Positions 35,101 through 46,400 of a stretch of 64,000 nt of DNA are shown here, in pieces. The translations under genes were made by a program, and so were the position numbers. This DNA is from Nereocystis luetkeana (lineage: Eukaryota; Sar; Phaeophyceae; Laminariales; Laminariaceae). The first letter of the stretch is position 1, and each line of letters starts with the position of its first letter. The notes under the pieces are model-generated. The model was given only the letters and a program-made list of their open reading frames with translations, was not told where the DNA came from and ran no database searches. The stretch lies in assembly GCA_031213475.1 (NCBI GenBank), contig JARUPZ010000026.1:5383567-5447566 (forward strand), given 5' to 3'.

Positions 35101-38100
35101 CCAAGAGCGATTGGCGTTAGCGATGGGTATCGAAGTACTCACTGCCGTTTAAATCGAATTCGATGCTGTTTCACGGTACCAGGTAGCGACCACCGAACGA
35201 AAACGAAAGGCGATATGTGGAATATTTTCGACAGGCCCATTGTGCTTGCTCTATGCGCGTCCCCTAGTATCAGCATGAAAAGCGCTCGCACGGGGATACA
35301 TGTCAGAGGATGGAGGGCAGAACGCGCTCAATAAACGTACTATGTAGCGATGTATAAAAACGTTCGATGTTACTGTAGACGTATCGAAACTAGTGTGGGA
35401 TATCGTATCGAGAGTTCCGACACTAGATGTATCGAAACTAGAGTGGGATATCGTATCGAGAGTTCCGATATTAGATGAATCGAACTAGAGTTGGATATCG
35501 TATCGATATTTCCGATATTAGATATATCGAAACTATTGTGGGATATCGTATCGAGAGTTCCGATATTAGATATATCGAAACTATTGTGGGATATCGTATC
35601 GAGTGTTCCGATGTATATGTAAGAGAGTAAAGCTGCCGCTAGAAACTCGCGCGGCAGGATACTTAGAACTGCCGTCAACTTGTGTGCGTTGCTGGACGGT
35701 AGACGGTGGTAGTAGGGAGCCCTCGCCGATGTCTCGTCGACACGACAAAATACGATTCGCTGTAAAAAACAGCGGTGGTTGCTGTTCGGTCACAAGACAG
35801 AAGGCATCGGTTCAGGCTCCAATACGCTACTACTGTAGTGTACCGCACACAAGAGGGGAGACATTCGGATCACAGGGGTCAGGCTCAGATAGTTACTGCT
35901 GTGTCGTCCACGAGCAGTAAGACGGACTCGTGCAGTAGTACCACGCAGCAACAACAGCAATACTGCTCCATCTTTCTATTTTACATACGTGCATACAGAT
36001 AGTACCAGTATGATAATTCTGGAGTCTGGAGTCGACCTCTAGTGGGGAAAAACAAGCCCAGGAACAGCGGGATGCTGCTGTCAACTGCTGCTGCAGCTGG
36101 CGCTAACTGTGCTCCCGACGGAGTGCTTGGGTCGAGGCTGCCGAAGTGTAGCTTCCTCGCCATGGCGCAGCAATAGTATGTACAAGCAAAAAACATACCA
36201 ACAGGACGAAACCCGGAAACGCAGTTTAGGTGTTTCCCATTTGCGGCTCTGGGCGCGCAGCGGTGGCGGTCCAGCTGCTTGTCGTCTGAACAATAGCTGC
36301 CCCGTGCTTGCTCGTGTTTTTGTCTTGTTTTGGTCCTTCAAAATCCGGGGATACGAAACCTCATCTTGTTTTTCAGAAAACACCTCACCATATACTACAT
36401 GTACTACCAAACGTCACGGCGGGGGGCTCCAGGCATTATTTTGGGCACCCTACTGTTTTGGCGTCGTCAAGGTTAGAAATTCGCAATCGCTCGTACTAAA
36501 TATGGAACTTTCGATGTGTCTTATCGATCGTGTGTTTCGTAGCCCTCAATCCATCCAATCCCTTGGCATCCCCCCGCATATTTCTATGCTGACACTGAAC
36601 GAAAGCTTCCATGTCGTAATATGTCGAGATCGTATCGATAACGAAGTTTTTTTTCATCTCATCGGTATCATATCGAACTCGATTCGAAAGTTTCGACACG
36701 ATATCCAACAGATTTTGACTAGGGCTGGGCACCGGCACAACTGCAGTATGTACTGACAGACAGTAGCAATCGCTACTGATTGACCTGGTCAGTATACTCG
36801 CCAGTAGTTTTACCTCACGTACGCCCAAGAAACACGCTGTGTTGTAGTACGGACGATTCGAAAGTTTCGACACGATATCCAACAGATTTTGACTAGGGCT
36901 GGGCACCGGCACAACTGCAGTATGTACTGACAGACAGTAGCAATCGCTACTGATTGACCTGGTCAGTATACTCGCCAGTAGTTTTACCTCACGTACGCCC
37001 AAGAAACACGCTGTGTTGTAGTACGGAAAACTGACGTAACGCGTTCCGGGAGGAGAGGAGGGAAAGGAGAGACAGTGCACCGCTGCAAACCAGTATACTG
37101 GCTGATTTTGACGACAGTATATAATCACTACTGACTGCGTCAGCCAGTGCCCCGCCCTACATTTGATGTGTACGAAGAGTACCTATACTTCGTACACCAA
37201 CCTCGATCAAATGGTTCATGTAGTGCACCTAGAATATTCATTACATCCTAGAACATTCCCAAACCTTTCCCGGGCGGCCGGGGTTTAGTAGGGTCAAGCG
37301 AAATTCAAACAGTTTTTAGAAGCTAGGACAGGCCGTGCGCATGATTCACCTCCCGTCCCCCCCGGGGTCTCCAAGAGCGCAAAATAAAACGAAGCGAGTG
37401 GAAAGGAAATATAGCAGTATAGGACACCTAATAAGAAAAAGGCTGACAAGAAAGCCAGGCTGAGATCTGGAGGAAAAAAAGAAATTCGAGAGTATTTATA
37501 TTGAAGTAAGTGGAGAGGGCACCCTCTCTCAAATAAGAAAGCCAGTCTGGGCCATGTTTCCTGTTTCTTATTAGGCTTCCTGTGGCGTATCATAGCAGCG
37601 AATGGGCGTGGTGGTGGTGGTGGTGGTGTATTTTTCATGGTTTGAAAATAGGGGGGACGCAGACCCGACATCATCGGGAGTGTACACCGGTCATGGGGAA
37701 GGCACAAACGCACACACGTAAATCATGGACACGTATGCTCACACAGATGCCGGACTCGGGCGCACAAACCACGGACACACGGGTACACGAAAATATTGGA
37801 CACACACATGCACACAAGAATAGCGGACTCACGCACGCGCACAGATTAATCCTGGATACAGAAACACAACTAACAATATGTACTGTACACAGATACACGC
37901 GAAGCAAAAGAACGAGGCTCACGGACTCACACAAACCATGGACACACATGCGCAAACCATGGACATTGGAATACAGCCCGCTGACACACACAAATCATGG
38001 AGACACACATTCCAAAATTACGAACACAGCCACACAAATAATTACGGGTAAACACACGAACAAACGTACATACTAAACACAAAACCATACCTGGTATTAC

Positions 38101-41100
38101 CGTAAGTAAAACAACAATGGTTCTTGGCTCACCTTAAACTTGGGGTCGCCAGACAGGAGAGCCAGCTGCCGCGTCAGCGAGTCTGTTTCCTTGGCCATGG
38201 CGGACCACAAAGCGTAACCCCCCGCATCGTCAACGCCGCCATCTTCTTGCAAACCCTCGCCTTACGGTGGACGACAAACAGTGAACAGTACCAGGTGAAC
38301 GGTGAAAAGCAAACGGTGCACGGTAAGCGGCAAAAAAAATACTAGGAAAACGGTAAGAAGTGAACGGTGAACGGTAAACAATACCAGGTAGAGGGGAGGA
38401 AAAAGTACAAGGTGGACGGCAAACGGTCAACAGCAGCAAACAGAAAACGGCCAGCAGAGGTAAAAGGCTATGAGCAGTGAGCAGTAAACACTAAAATAAC
38501 GAACACTAGGCAGTTAACGGGAAACGGGAAGCGCTAAACCCAACCAGGTGTATACGTCAACGATAAGGTAAGCAGTAAATCGTGAACGGGAAGAGATAAC
38601 AACGGTACTGAGTAGGTTGAGTATAAGCCACCGATTATTTATTAGTTGGCTAGGTATTTCAGTTCGTTGGCTGATTCTCATGCGCCGAGTAGTTTATAGT
38701 AGGCCAGGTTTTCAGTTCTTAATATTTGGCTGACTCTAAGTCGTCGACTAGTAATCAGTTGGACAAGTACTTCAGCTGGTTGGCAGACTGTAAGTCGCCG
38801 ATTAGTCAGCATTTGACTATGTAGTTCAGTTGTTAATAGGTGGCTTAGTTATTAATAGTTGGCTGACTATGAGTGACTGAGTAGTTATAAGTTATTATAA
38901 GTTAAGTAGGTGTATCAGTTAGTTGGCTGACAATAAATCACTGACTAGTTTATTAGTTGGCTGTAGGTCCATCAATAATAAATATTAAATAGTTGCGTGC
39001 GGTAATTTGCGGAGTTCTGCGTCTATGTACCTGACTCGCGCGTTTGTGGCTCTACGTTGGTGCATGTATTGACAAAAACTAAGCCAGTCGGTTGGCCTAC
39101 TCCCTTCTCCGCCCAGCTAAAATCAACGAACTGCTAATAATAGTAAGTCAGTAGGCTTACTCCTCCGCCCAACTAATAACTAGCCGTCAAGTCCAGCAGG
39201 GCATGTGGCTACTAATACGGGGTGGGCTAATGTTATAATCAGAACCCAAGATGGCTACCAAACACCATGTATCCCTCCATGTTTACACACCACAAGTGGT
39301 ATAGTGACTACTGCTGCCGTATGGTCTCCCGTAACCGTAAGTAACAGTAAACGGTGGACGGAAAATAGTACCAGGCAGTAGACAGCATACAGCAAATGGT
39401 AGACGGCAAACGGTCAGGAGTAAACGGTACACGGAACACACTAAACGGCAAACGAACGTTAACCCCTATAGAACCGCAGTCCCGTTTTGGGGCGAAGCAC
39501 CCGAATTCTAGGTAATTTGTCCCCAAATCGGGACTGCGGCTCTAAAAGGGTTAAGCAGAAAATGTACCATGGTAAGCGCTAAAACGGGGGAGGTGGGGGC
39601 AGGGGTCGTCGGCGGCGTCGACGGCGTCGTCGGTTGAGGCGGGGGGGCGTTGTGAATAAAAAACAGCAACGTACAGCAGAGGAGGTTGGCAAGAGCGGGT
39701 GCACACTGCTGCTGCTGCTGATGATGATGATACAGATGCCCCCCGGCAAGGGTCAGGGAAAACCGCCGGGGAATAACATTCATATCACCCTTTCACAACG
39801 ACCGATACCCTGTGAATTCGAATGTCTACGTACCAGGTACATCTTGGTTTACTTTTGTACGTGTTTCCGGGGAAACAGTGAGCCATAATTCGTGGTCACA
39901 GGCTAGATTAGAAAAACATAATATCTTCAACACCGTCGCCAGAATCACCATCATCACCATGATCACCAACATCATCAACATCATCATTACCTGGTATCTA
40001 AAAACATCAGAATCATCATCATTGCCATCATCACTTCAATCACCATCATCATCACCATCACTAGCTCCATCGTCACCATCGTCGGCATCATCATCATCGT
40101 TATCGTCATCATCACCATCATTGTCAGCATCATCAGCATCACCCCCCTCACCTTGTTGCTGCGGTTGAGAGTCTCCCCCGACCCTCCCCCCAGGCTCCGC
40201 TCCTTTTCTCCGCCCCTGAGACGCCAAACGCGTGACAAGGCCGTGCAAAGTCAGCGGAGAGTAACCGCCGCTGACGTAGTGCAAGCGCTGAACAAGAAGC
40301 AAAAGCGTTGGTACTAGAGTAGTAGCAGCAGCATCTGCAGATGCAGTACACTCCCGATAGCACAAAACAAAGGGGCCCCAACATCGTGCCCCTTCGCCAC
40401 TATATACCCTGAACACGACTGTAGGGCACACCTGTAGCAGCAGCAGAAGAAGCAGCAGCACAAAAAACGCCCCCACCAACATGATCAACAGCAATACGAC
40501 ACCACCACCGCCGCAAATACCACCACCACTACCACCACCACCATCGCCGCCACCACCACCGCCATCCACGACAATACCAACGACAAGAACAATACAGCCA
40601 ACACTACCAACGTCGCCACTCCCACCCCCACGACCCCCACCCCCAGGAATCCCGCACATTACCTGGCGCACCATCGGCATATCCTCCAAGCCCTGCGCGA
40701 AAAAGTGGCACACATAGCCCCATACCATGACCCACCGACAACAACACCAACACCCCCATCACCCCGAGCACCAGCAACAACACCACCTACCCCCTCATCA
40801 CGACCCCGACCACCATGACATGCCGTGACGGACACCAAACTGCTCGGTTTTAGTGTGGAACACTTCGGCCCTACACCTTTGACAGCGCATGTTTGGCCTT
40901 GCTTAACATGTCTCCCGACATTTTGTTGAGGCACCGACAACAACACCAACACCCCCATCACCCCGAGCACCAGCAACAACACCACCTACCCCCTCATCAC
41001 GACCCCGACCACCATGACATGCCGTGACGGACACCAAACTGCTCGGTTTTAGTGTGGAACACTTCGGCCCTACACCTTTGACAGCGCATGTTTGGCCTTG

Positions 41101-42333
41101 CATAACATGTCTCCCGACATTTTGTTGAGGCACCGACAACAACACCAACACCCGCATCACCCTGAGCACCAGCAACAACACCACCTACCCCCTCATCACG
41201 ACCCCGACCACCACCTCTATCACCCCCACCCCCACCCACCCCGCCACCCCCCTACCCCACCACGTACCTCCACCACAGCCATCACCCAACCCACCCACCC
41301 ACTACCCCCCCCCCCCACCAACTTCCATCACCCCGGCCCCCACCCGCCGGGCCCACCTTCGACATCTCCTCCAAGTCCTGTGCCAGCATGGCCGTCTCTT
41401 CCCTCAGCCTCACCAGCCGCTGCATTGGACTTTCCCCCGTCCTCCTGCTCCCCCCCGGCACCTGCCCCCGCCCCCCCTCATCCCCCCCCTCCCCCCCTAC
41501 CGCCTCCGTCTCCCACTTCCCCTCTACGGGGACGCCCGTTCCACTGCCCCCTTCTCGGTGGTACCCCTCCCCAGAGTACACAGCGCCTTCGAAGCCTGTT
41601 GAAGAGGCACCGATGATGTCGGACATGTCTTCCCTAGCGCCGGCGTAAGTCCTCCCCATGAATACCTTTTTTGCGTCCGTGTGAGCGAGGTTGATAGCGT
41701 GGGCGTCGACTTAGGTTGCAGGCGGCGGGTTTCATAGCTTTTGGCGTTCGTTGACCGAGAGGGTGAGGGGGGCGGGGGGGTGTACTCATTGTCATACATG
41801 GTCATAGTCGTATGACCATAGACGTTGACCGAGAGGGTGGGGGGGGCTGATAAAAATTATAGAGAGGCATGGAAAAAAGAGGGGAGTAACAAAACGAACG
41901 CATAGGCGAAAATATGGAAGGAACGAATTCATGGAACAAGTTGATGGCATTATAGAACAAAACCGAAATAATGGAAAAGAGGAAATCATGGGACGACAAA
42001 TGGATTGACGGACGGACGGAGGAACTGACAAAATCATGGAACGAACCTTTGAAATCATGGAACAAACCATTGGGATCATGGTACCAAGTACCAACGAACC
42101 AAGAAGAAAACCAACGGCCCATCAGGGAGGGCATGGCGGGCAGCATCTGCTTGCGGCAGCTTGCATGATTTTCGCAGTTTTATTTGGTCTCTTACCTCAA
42201 ATGCAGCTTGAGGAGCGACGGTTGATGAGACTACCTCCGCGTCAGGCACCTGAAACAGAGACACGAGACATGCAAGGTAGCGGCAACAGCACCAACAGCA
42301 TCAGAAACAGACACCACAGCAGCCGCAGCAGCC

Positions 42334-42369
<36 letters not shown>

Positions 42370-42374
42370 GCAAC

Positions 42375-42405
<31 letters not shown>

Positions 42406-43085
42406 TGCAACAACAGCCGCACTGCCGTGCTCGTAAGAACAGTCCATGCAGCACGCGCACCCGCAACTACCGTACGTAGGCCTCTCAATGTATGGGGATA
42501 TATACGAGAAGGCTACTTGCGACGCACTCGTAGCAAGCAAGCAGTTGGGGCACTCGTAGCAAGCAGTAGTTGGGCAGCGGATACCACATACGTGCCAGTA
42601 TGTACCAGCAGCAACGCCGGCAGTATCATACCTGGTACTGCATACCAGCGTCAGCAGCACGTGCACCAGCGAAGGCAGCGGCGGGGCAGCAGCAGCAACG
42701 CGTGCTTTTTGAATTCCTCACCACTCTGTCCGGAAACTTAAGAACTGTTCATATATTATTAATATACAAAAAACGTCCTTACATTTACGGACACAGCGGA
42801 ATATAAGACATGGGAAGAAAGATGCCGTATTCGTAACCACGTCTCTGTCTCCCAAAAGGACTCACTTCTCATCAGATAATCCACGCTAGTCGAGCTAGCG
42901 GAGCACTCTCGATCAATCGTTTCGGAGGCCTATAGACGTACCTTACTGGTGGCTAATCTCGACAAGGGAGCATCTCGTCTCCCCTCCGCCCCTCCTCCTT
43001 GTCCTCCAGGTGCTAGCAGATCGTCCTCAGCGAAGTCGGGCGTCTCGAACACCTCTTCCTCTGCTCCTCTGGCTGCGCTCGTCAT
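29175..43085 (-). CDS. DCTN2: Dynactin subunit 2 (dynamitin, p50), ten exons, complete
   Basis: Dynamitin is the shoulder subunit of dynactin, which couples cytoplasmic dynein to cargo and spindle structures. Exons in transcript order: 43085-42942, 42249-42196, 41665-41357, 40692-40663, 38255-38133, 32840-32714, 31902-31628, 31029-30805, 30260-30129 and 29330-29175 (stop). All introns are GT-AG and in frame, giving 524 codons. The N-terminus MTSAARGAEEEVFETPDFAE matches the family's EPDVYET/EDD box. The exon 2-3 joint gives AAFEVFMGRTYAG. Exon 7 has SVTYELFLKEASEAKRLF and VEARIAALEKAL. Exon 9 has LPALVDRLRALETLHLASAS, and exon 10 has a coiled coil ending in ENVKALDHRLAAVGFAP. It is longer than the roughly 400-residue animal proteins because of Gly-rich linkers in exons 3, 7 and 8. 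Exon 4 is only 30 nt. The acceptors of exons 3 and 5 are the least certain. The identification rests on several blocks along the whole length. Confidence 0.88.
31100..31390. repeat. GGGA/GGAAGGA minisatellite in DCTN2 intron
   Basis: GGAGGGAGGGAGGGAGGGA runs (31310-31350), plus a unit of about 90 bp beginning GTCGAGTGAGGAGGTGTTGA that recurs at 31240. Confidence 0.75.
32204..32276 (-). ncRNA. tRNA-like element (tRNA pseudogene or SINE head)
   Basis: On the - strand there is an A box, TTGCTTAGTAGG (32269-32258), and a B box, GGTTCAAGTCT (32225-32215), exactly 32 nt apart, as in a real tRNA. The T-arm (GTGGG/CTCAC) pairs fully and the whole unit is 73 nt long. The anticodon-loop position reads CTACCAA, but its stem and the acceptor stem (TCCCCGG against CGAGTGC) do not pair. 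So it is not a working tRNA, although the polymerase III promoter boxes are nearly intact. A T run follows about 15 nt downstream. It lies in DCTN2 intron 6, in the gene's orientation. Confidence 0.65.
32505..32715. repeat. AACCAAACCAA low-complexity tract
   Basis: Degenerate (AACCAAACC)n, immediately downstream of the DCTN2 exon 6 donor. Confidence 0.85.
32938..33365. repeat. M3: four tandem inverted-repeat units
   Basis: Each unit of about 90 bp begins near GGTCGGAAATATAAGGACCG, holds TTTATACACTAGTATCAAGA, and ends with CCTTATATTTACGGTCAGA and GTGGTAC. Units are separated by about 30 bp containing GGAACACCGCTAGACACTAC. Three more are at 53480-53775. Confidence 0.8.
34358..34850. repeat. 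Array of TATCACACGTGTGATA palindromes
   Basis: About fourteen units of a 16-bp palindrome with CACGTG (sometimes CACGGG or CACGCG) centre, spaced 20-40 bp apart by AAGATAACACCG-like linkers. It lies in the 5.3-kb DCTN2 intron 5. The same end sequence flanks larger elements at 44425-44692 and 46258-46568. Confidence 0.85.
35381..35622. repeat. 48-bp tandem repeat, five copies
   Basis: Unit GTATCGAAACTAGTGTGGGA with TATCGTATCGAGAGTTCCGA, at 35381, 35429, 35477, 35524 and 35571. The length is a multiple of three, so it makes a repeated reading frame, but there is no sign of coding. Confidence 0.9.
36680..37027. repeat. Perfect 174-bp tandem duplication
   Basis: 36680-36853 and 36854-37027 read the same along their whole length. 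The unit contains TAGGGCTGGGCACCGGCAC, which looks like a hAT-type terminal repeat. Confidence 0.9.
36720..37160. mobile_element. hAT-like non-autonomous element remnant
   Basis: The left end TAGGGCTGGGCACCGGCAC and the right end AGCCAGTGCCCCGCCCTA are inverted relatives. The interior has ACTGATTGACCTGGTCAGTA foldback sequence. A similar right end is at 8745-8765. No target duplication could be fixed and no transposase is present. Confidence 0.5.
37690..39000. repeat. Three adjoining degenerate low-complexity tracts
   Basis: 37690-38070 has CACACAAATCATGGACACAC-type units. 38260-38600 has ACGGTGAACGGTAAA-type units. 38620-39000 has AGTTGGCTGACTATAAGT-type units. DCTN2 exon 5 (38133-38255) lies between the first two. 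Confidence 0.6.
39461..39554. repeat. M2 MITE copy, complete
   Basis: AACCCCTATAGAACCGCAGT with CCCGTTTTGGGGCG at the left and GTCCCCAAATCGGGACTGCG with AAAAGGGTTAA at the right. Confidence 0.9.
39935..40150. repeat. ATC/CACCATCAT microsatellite
   Basis: (ATC)n-type repeats such as CACCATCATCATCACCATCA, in the DCTN2 intron between exons 4 and 5. Confidence 0.9.
40735..41213. repeat. 199-bp tandem repeat, about 2.4 copies
   Basis: CCGACAACAACACCAACACC starts at 40735, 40934 and 41133. The unit also carries GTGACGGACACCAAACTGCT and ACATGTCTCCCGACATTTTG. The copies are almost identical. It lies in DCTN2 intron 3. Confidence 0.9.
41749..41839 (-). mobile_element. C-tailed retroposon, 57-bp truncated copy with target-site duplication
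   Basis: A 57-bp insert (41766-41822), on the - strand GTCTATGGTCATACGACTAT, then ATGAGTACACCCCCC and G/C-run, is flanked by the direct repeat CGTTGACCGAGAGGGTG at 41749-41765 and 41823-41839. This is the clearest proof in the window that the family inserts by retroposition. It lies in DCTN2 intron 2. Confidence 0.85.
42290..42420. repeat. CAG microsatellite in DCTN2 intron 1
   Basis: (CAG)n and (CAA/CAG)n, 42321-42412, just upstream (in transcript sense) of exon 2. Confidence 0.95.
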
Positions 43086-43416
43086 ACCTGATGATACTCG
43101 TTCACGCCCGTTCCGCTCGCACGGTGGGTTCCTGCGCTATTGTCTGAGGCTCGCGTGTACGTACTACAGCCAGCAGAGCACAAAGAGCAGACAACTCAAC
43201 GACAAGAAGAAGGTGACAGTATCGAGGGGGAAATAGAAGTATATATCCCATACTAAGAAAGCCTTTTACATTTGAAACTCCGTTTTTCCTCCGCGAGCGC
43301 CGCACGATATCTCTCGTGGAAGCCTGGACGCACACAGCAGGACAACGCAACACATCCCTCTCTCTCCCGTAGCACGTCTACCTTCGGCAATAAAGAGAGG
43401 GAGGGAAGAGTCAACC
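43086..43416. promoter_or_regulatory. Divergent promoter region between DCTN2 and CysRS
   Basis: Only 331 bp separate the DCTN2 start codon (43085, - strand) from the CysRS start codon (43417, + strand), so both core promoters and 5' leaders must lie here. A TATA-like AAGTATATATCCC lies near 43229-43241. No other element could be assigned. Note that the region has none of the M1/M2 copies that fill the introns. Confidence 0.6.
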
Positions 43417-46400
43417 ATGGCCTCCCCGGCGTCTGCAGGGGAAGGGGACGGAAGCAAGAAGGGCATGCCCACCTGGCGTCCTCCGCCAGCACTTGGCGAA
43501 GGCGGCCTAACTGAGTTCTGGGAGAGAATGTACCCTCTGAAGGTCTACAACTCGCTCACTAGGACCAAGGTGCGCTTGGTCGATTGAGCACGCATCGGCT
43601 AATAGTGTTAGTGATACTCTTGCATGTACGTTGTCTCTTTCTACCGCGATGCTGCTGGTCTCTTGCATACAGCAGTAGCAATGCTGTAATTCCTGGATGC
43701 TAGTAACACCAGCAGAAACATCTGAAACGCAGTACCTTGTACCTGGTACAGCAGTTACTCGTAGCAGCGGCGTCCAGTCTCCGGCATCCAGGACTGCCGC
43801 ACATGGTTGTACGTGCTCGTACCTGGCATATATGTGCTGGCAGTGGGGTATGGTGGTGTGCCGGGTATGTTACACCTATCACGGCAGTCGTAGCCGCAGA
43901 GCACATTATACGTTTTGGTATATGTCTGTAGCAGTACAGTCAGTAGGCTCCATCGAGTTATCGTGTTAATCGTACATACGTTGTACCTGGTACAACTTAC
44001 AAGTACGCCACGAGGGCAGACATATTCACAGCAGTGCACTCCTCGGACGGCGGACAGATCGAATCCTCGTTTCATCATTTACAGCAGTATAAAATACCTA
44101 CTTGAACATGAAGTAGGAATAGTAATGGCACATGCCCTTAGGGGCTTGGGACTGCAGTCCCGTTTCGGGGACAAACCACAGCAGTATTAATAGTACTCAC
44201 TACACACCAGGTGCCAGGTAGAATTCACCCCAGGGTTACCAGGTACCTGGTAAGTGTTTTGTCCCCAAAACGGGACTGCAGTTCTGAAAGAAAAATGTTT
44301 AAATTAACTGCTGTAAATACCAGGTGGAGCAATAGTGGGTAGTTCCGGGCAGATACACCGTACAGCAGCAGTAGTAGATGCCTGCTCTTATTATCTTTGT
44401 CGTACGATCTACAGCAGTAGATCATGTCACGTATCAACACTATCACACTAGGGTGATAAGATAACATACCCCCTCGGACGGTTTTCAAACCTGGGTTTCT
44501 CGACAACGGGGAGTATAGGGCGTACTGAGTACGACGAGCGATGCGTCTAACCTACCTTCTCGACGAAATCAATCCAAAGACACCATTTTCGTTTGTGTGT
44601 GTGCCCCCCATGTTTTGGAGGAAACCGGGTATGAAATTCGTCCTAGGGGGTGTGTTATCTTATCACCCAGTGTGATAGTGTTATACGGTAGCTGGGTGGG
44701 ATCTGTATGATAAGGCTCTTGCACAACACACTGGTGTTCGTATAGAATGCATGTTTCCTGGTTGTGGATATGTATAATACGGCTCGCGCACAGCATCCAG
44801 TCCCGTCGTGGGGGACGAACTACTTGGAATTTGACTGGTTTTGTCCCCAAAACTGGACTGCAGTTTGCTCTAAAAGGCTTAAAAGTAGGCTCTCGTGTTG
44901 TAGTATACCTGGTACCTGGTAGTCTATTACGGAGGAACATAATCAATAGGACCAAATATTGTTGTAAGAATAACGAAATATACAGTTTTTTTTCTGTACC
45001 TCAGGTCCTATTTAATATGGTCCCCCATAATAGGTGATTCTACTATTTTAATACTGTATATACTGCTGTTGTACGTATGTTACCAGGTCCCTGGTACAAG
45101 GTTACGGTCATCTATCCGATGCGTGAAGTTGCTTACCAAATAGCCGAAAATAGCCGAAAGTACAGTGCCCGTGTAAAGTCTGATGTGACCACCAACAGGG
45201 GGTTTCATTCGTAGCCGGATTGGGGCCTGGTGCAAGGTTTCCCTTCGAGATGTGGTTTGACTTGGAATATTCCCGGGGGTGTTGCTTGTTCAAAAGGGGG
45301 TGTGATGCAAAGGGGTTCCTATGTGTTCGAGGCTATGTGAGGTTCGCTTGTGTCGTACCGATCGATGGTGCTGATGATGATGCTGTACCGCTGTGTAGTG
45401 CGCGGGCGGGTGCCTTTGAAACAAAGAGGAAGTGCAGGTTGGAAATCGTCCAGCTTGTTGTGTTACGGGATGGCACGCCCACAGACGCGCAAACATACGC
45501 TCAAGCACAGTATTACAGCACCGTTCGTAGCTGTGTCACGAAAAGAAGAATTGGAAGGACGGCTACTGCTGCCTGTAACCATGGATGTTACAACGTCGAA
45601 CGCTAAAGCTTACAGCAGCAAGCAGTGCGATGCCTGCACAGGTACACGGCAGAAGGAGCAGATGGCGTGATGGCAAAAAAATATGCTGAAATTGCACCTG
45701 ACCCCTCGGTTCCTACTACTGCAGGCAGGATACACATACGCACACGCAAGCTCAAACACGCGCAGTAGCACCGTTCGTGGGTGCCACAAAGGGAAACGCT
45801 TGAAGCGCTCCTGTTGCACCGTGGCTACCTTGCCTGTGAGCGCTGCTGCGGTACTCCAGAAATAGCAGCCAGCAGCAGCGGTGAAAAAACGGGGGGGGGG
45901 AGGGGAATAATTTGGGGTTTCCATAGGCCTTCTTGGCTCTAACTGGGCGGAAGCCCTCCCCGCGATAGCTTGCCAGATTTCGTGACTTTGAAGGCCCAGA
46001 ACACGCGCCACGGAGCCCGGCCGGGACCCACGCTTGCGCTGTGGTGTACACCCGTAGCCGAGAGGGCGAAAAAGACCCGCGGCCTAAGGAGAAAAGTACC
46101 GGAAAAGAGTCGATTTGGCGCAATAAATAATATATCGTACTATATGATACCCCCGCCCCCCGGTCCCGAAGTCGGGCGGGCGTCTTCCACTCCAACTTTT
46201 GCCTGCATTATCTTGCCCTTCTCCTTAAAAAAACACTGCGGAGAGGGCTTCACTTACCGTGTCACACGTGTGATAAGATAACATGCCGCATCACACCAGG
46301 GTGATGACATAACAATACCCCTGAGTCGTGAGGACGAATTTCCGAACAGGTTTTCTCCACAAAACGAAGAAACCACACGCAATCGGAGTGATTTGATACC

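Noticed and set aside
41665..41710. Longer DCTN2 exon 3 starting at the AG near 41713
   Set aside because: The upstream frame is open (DAHAINLAHTDAKK), but joining there breaks the frame with exon 2. The acceptor at 41666-41667 keeps phase 0 and gives the family-like AAFEVF joint.
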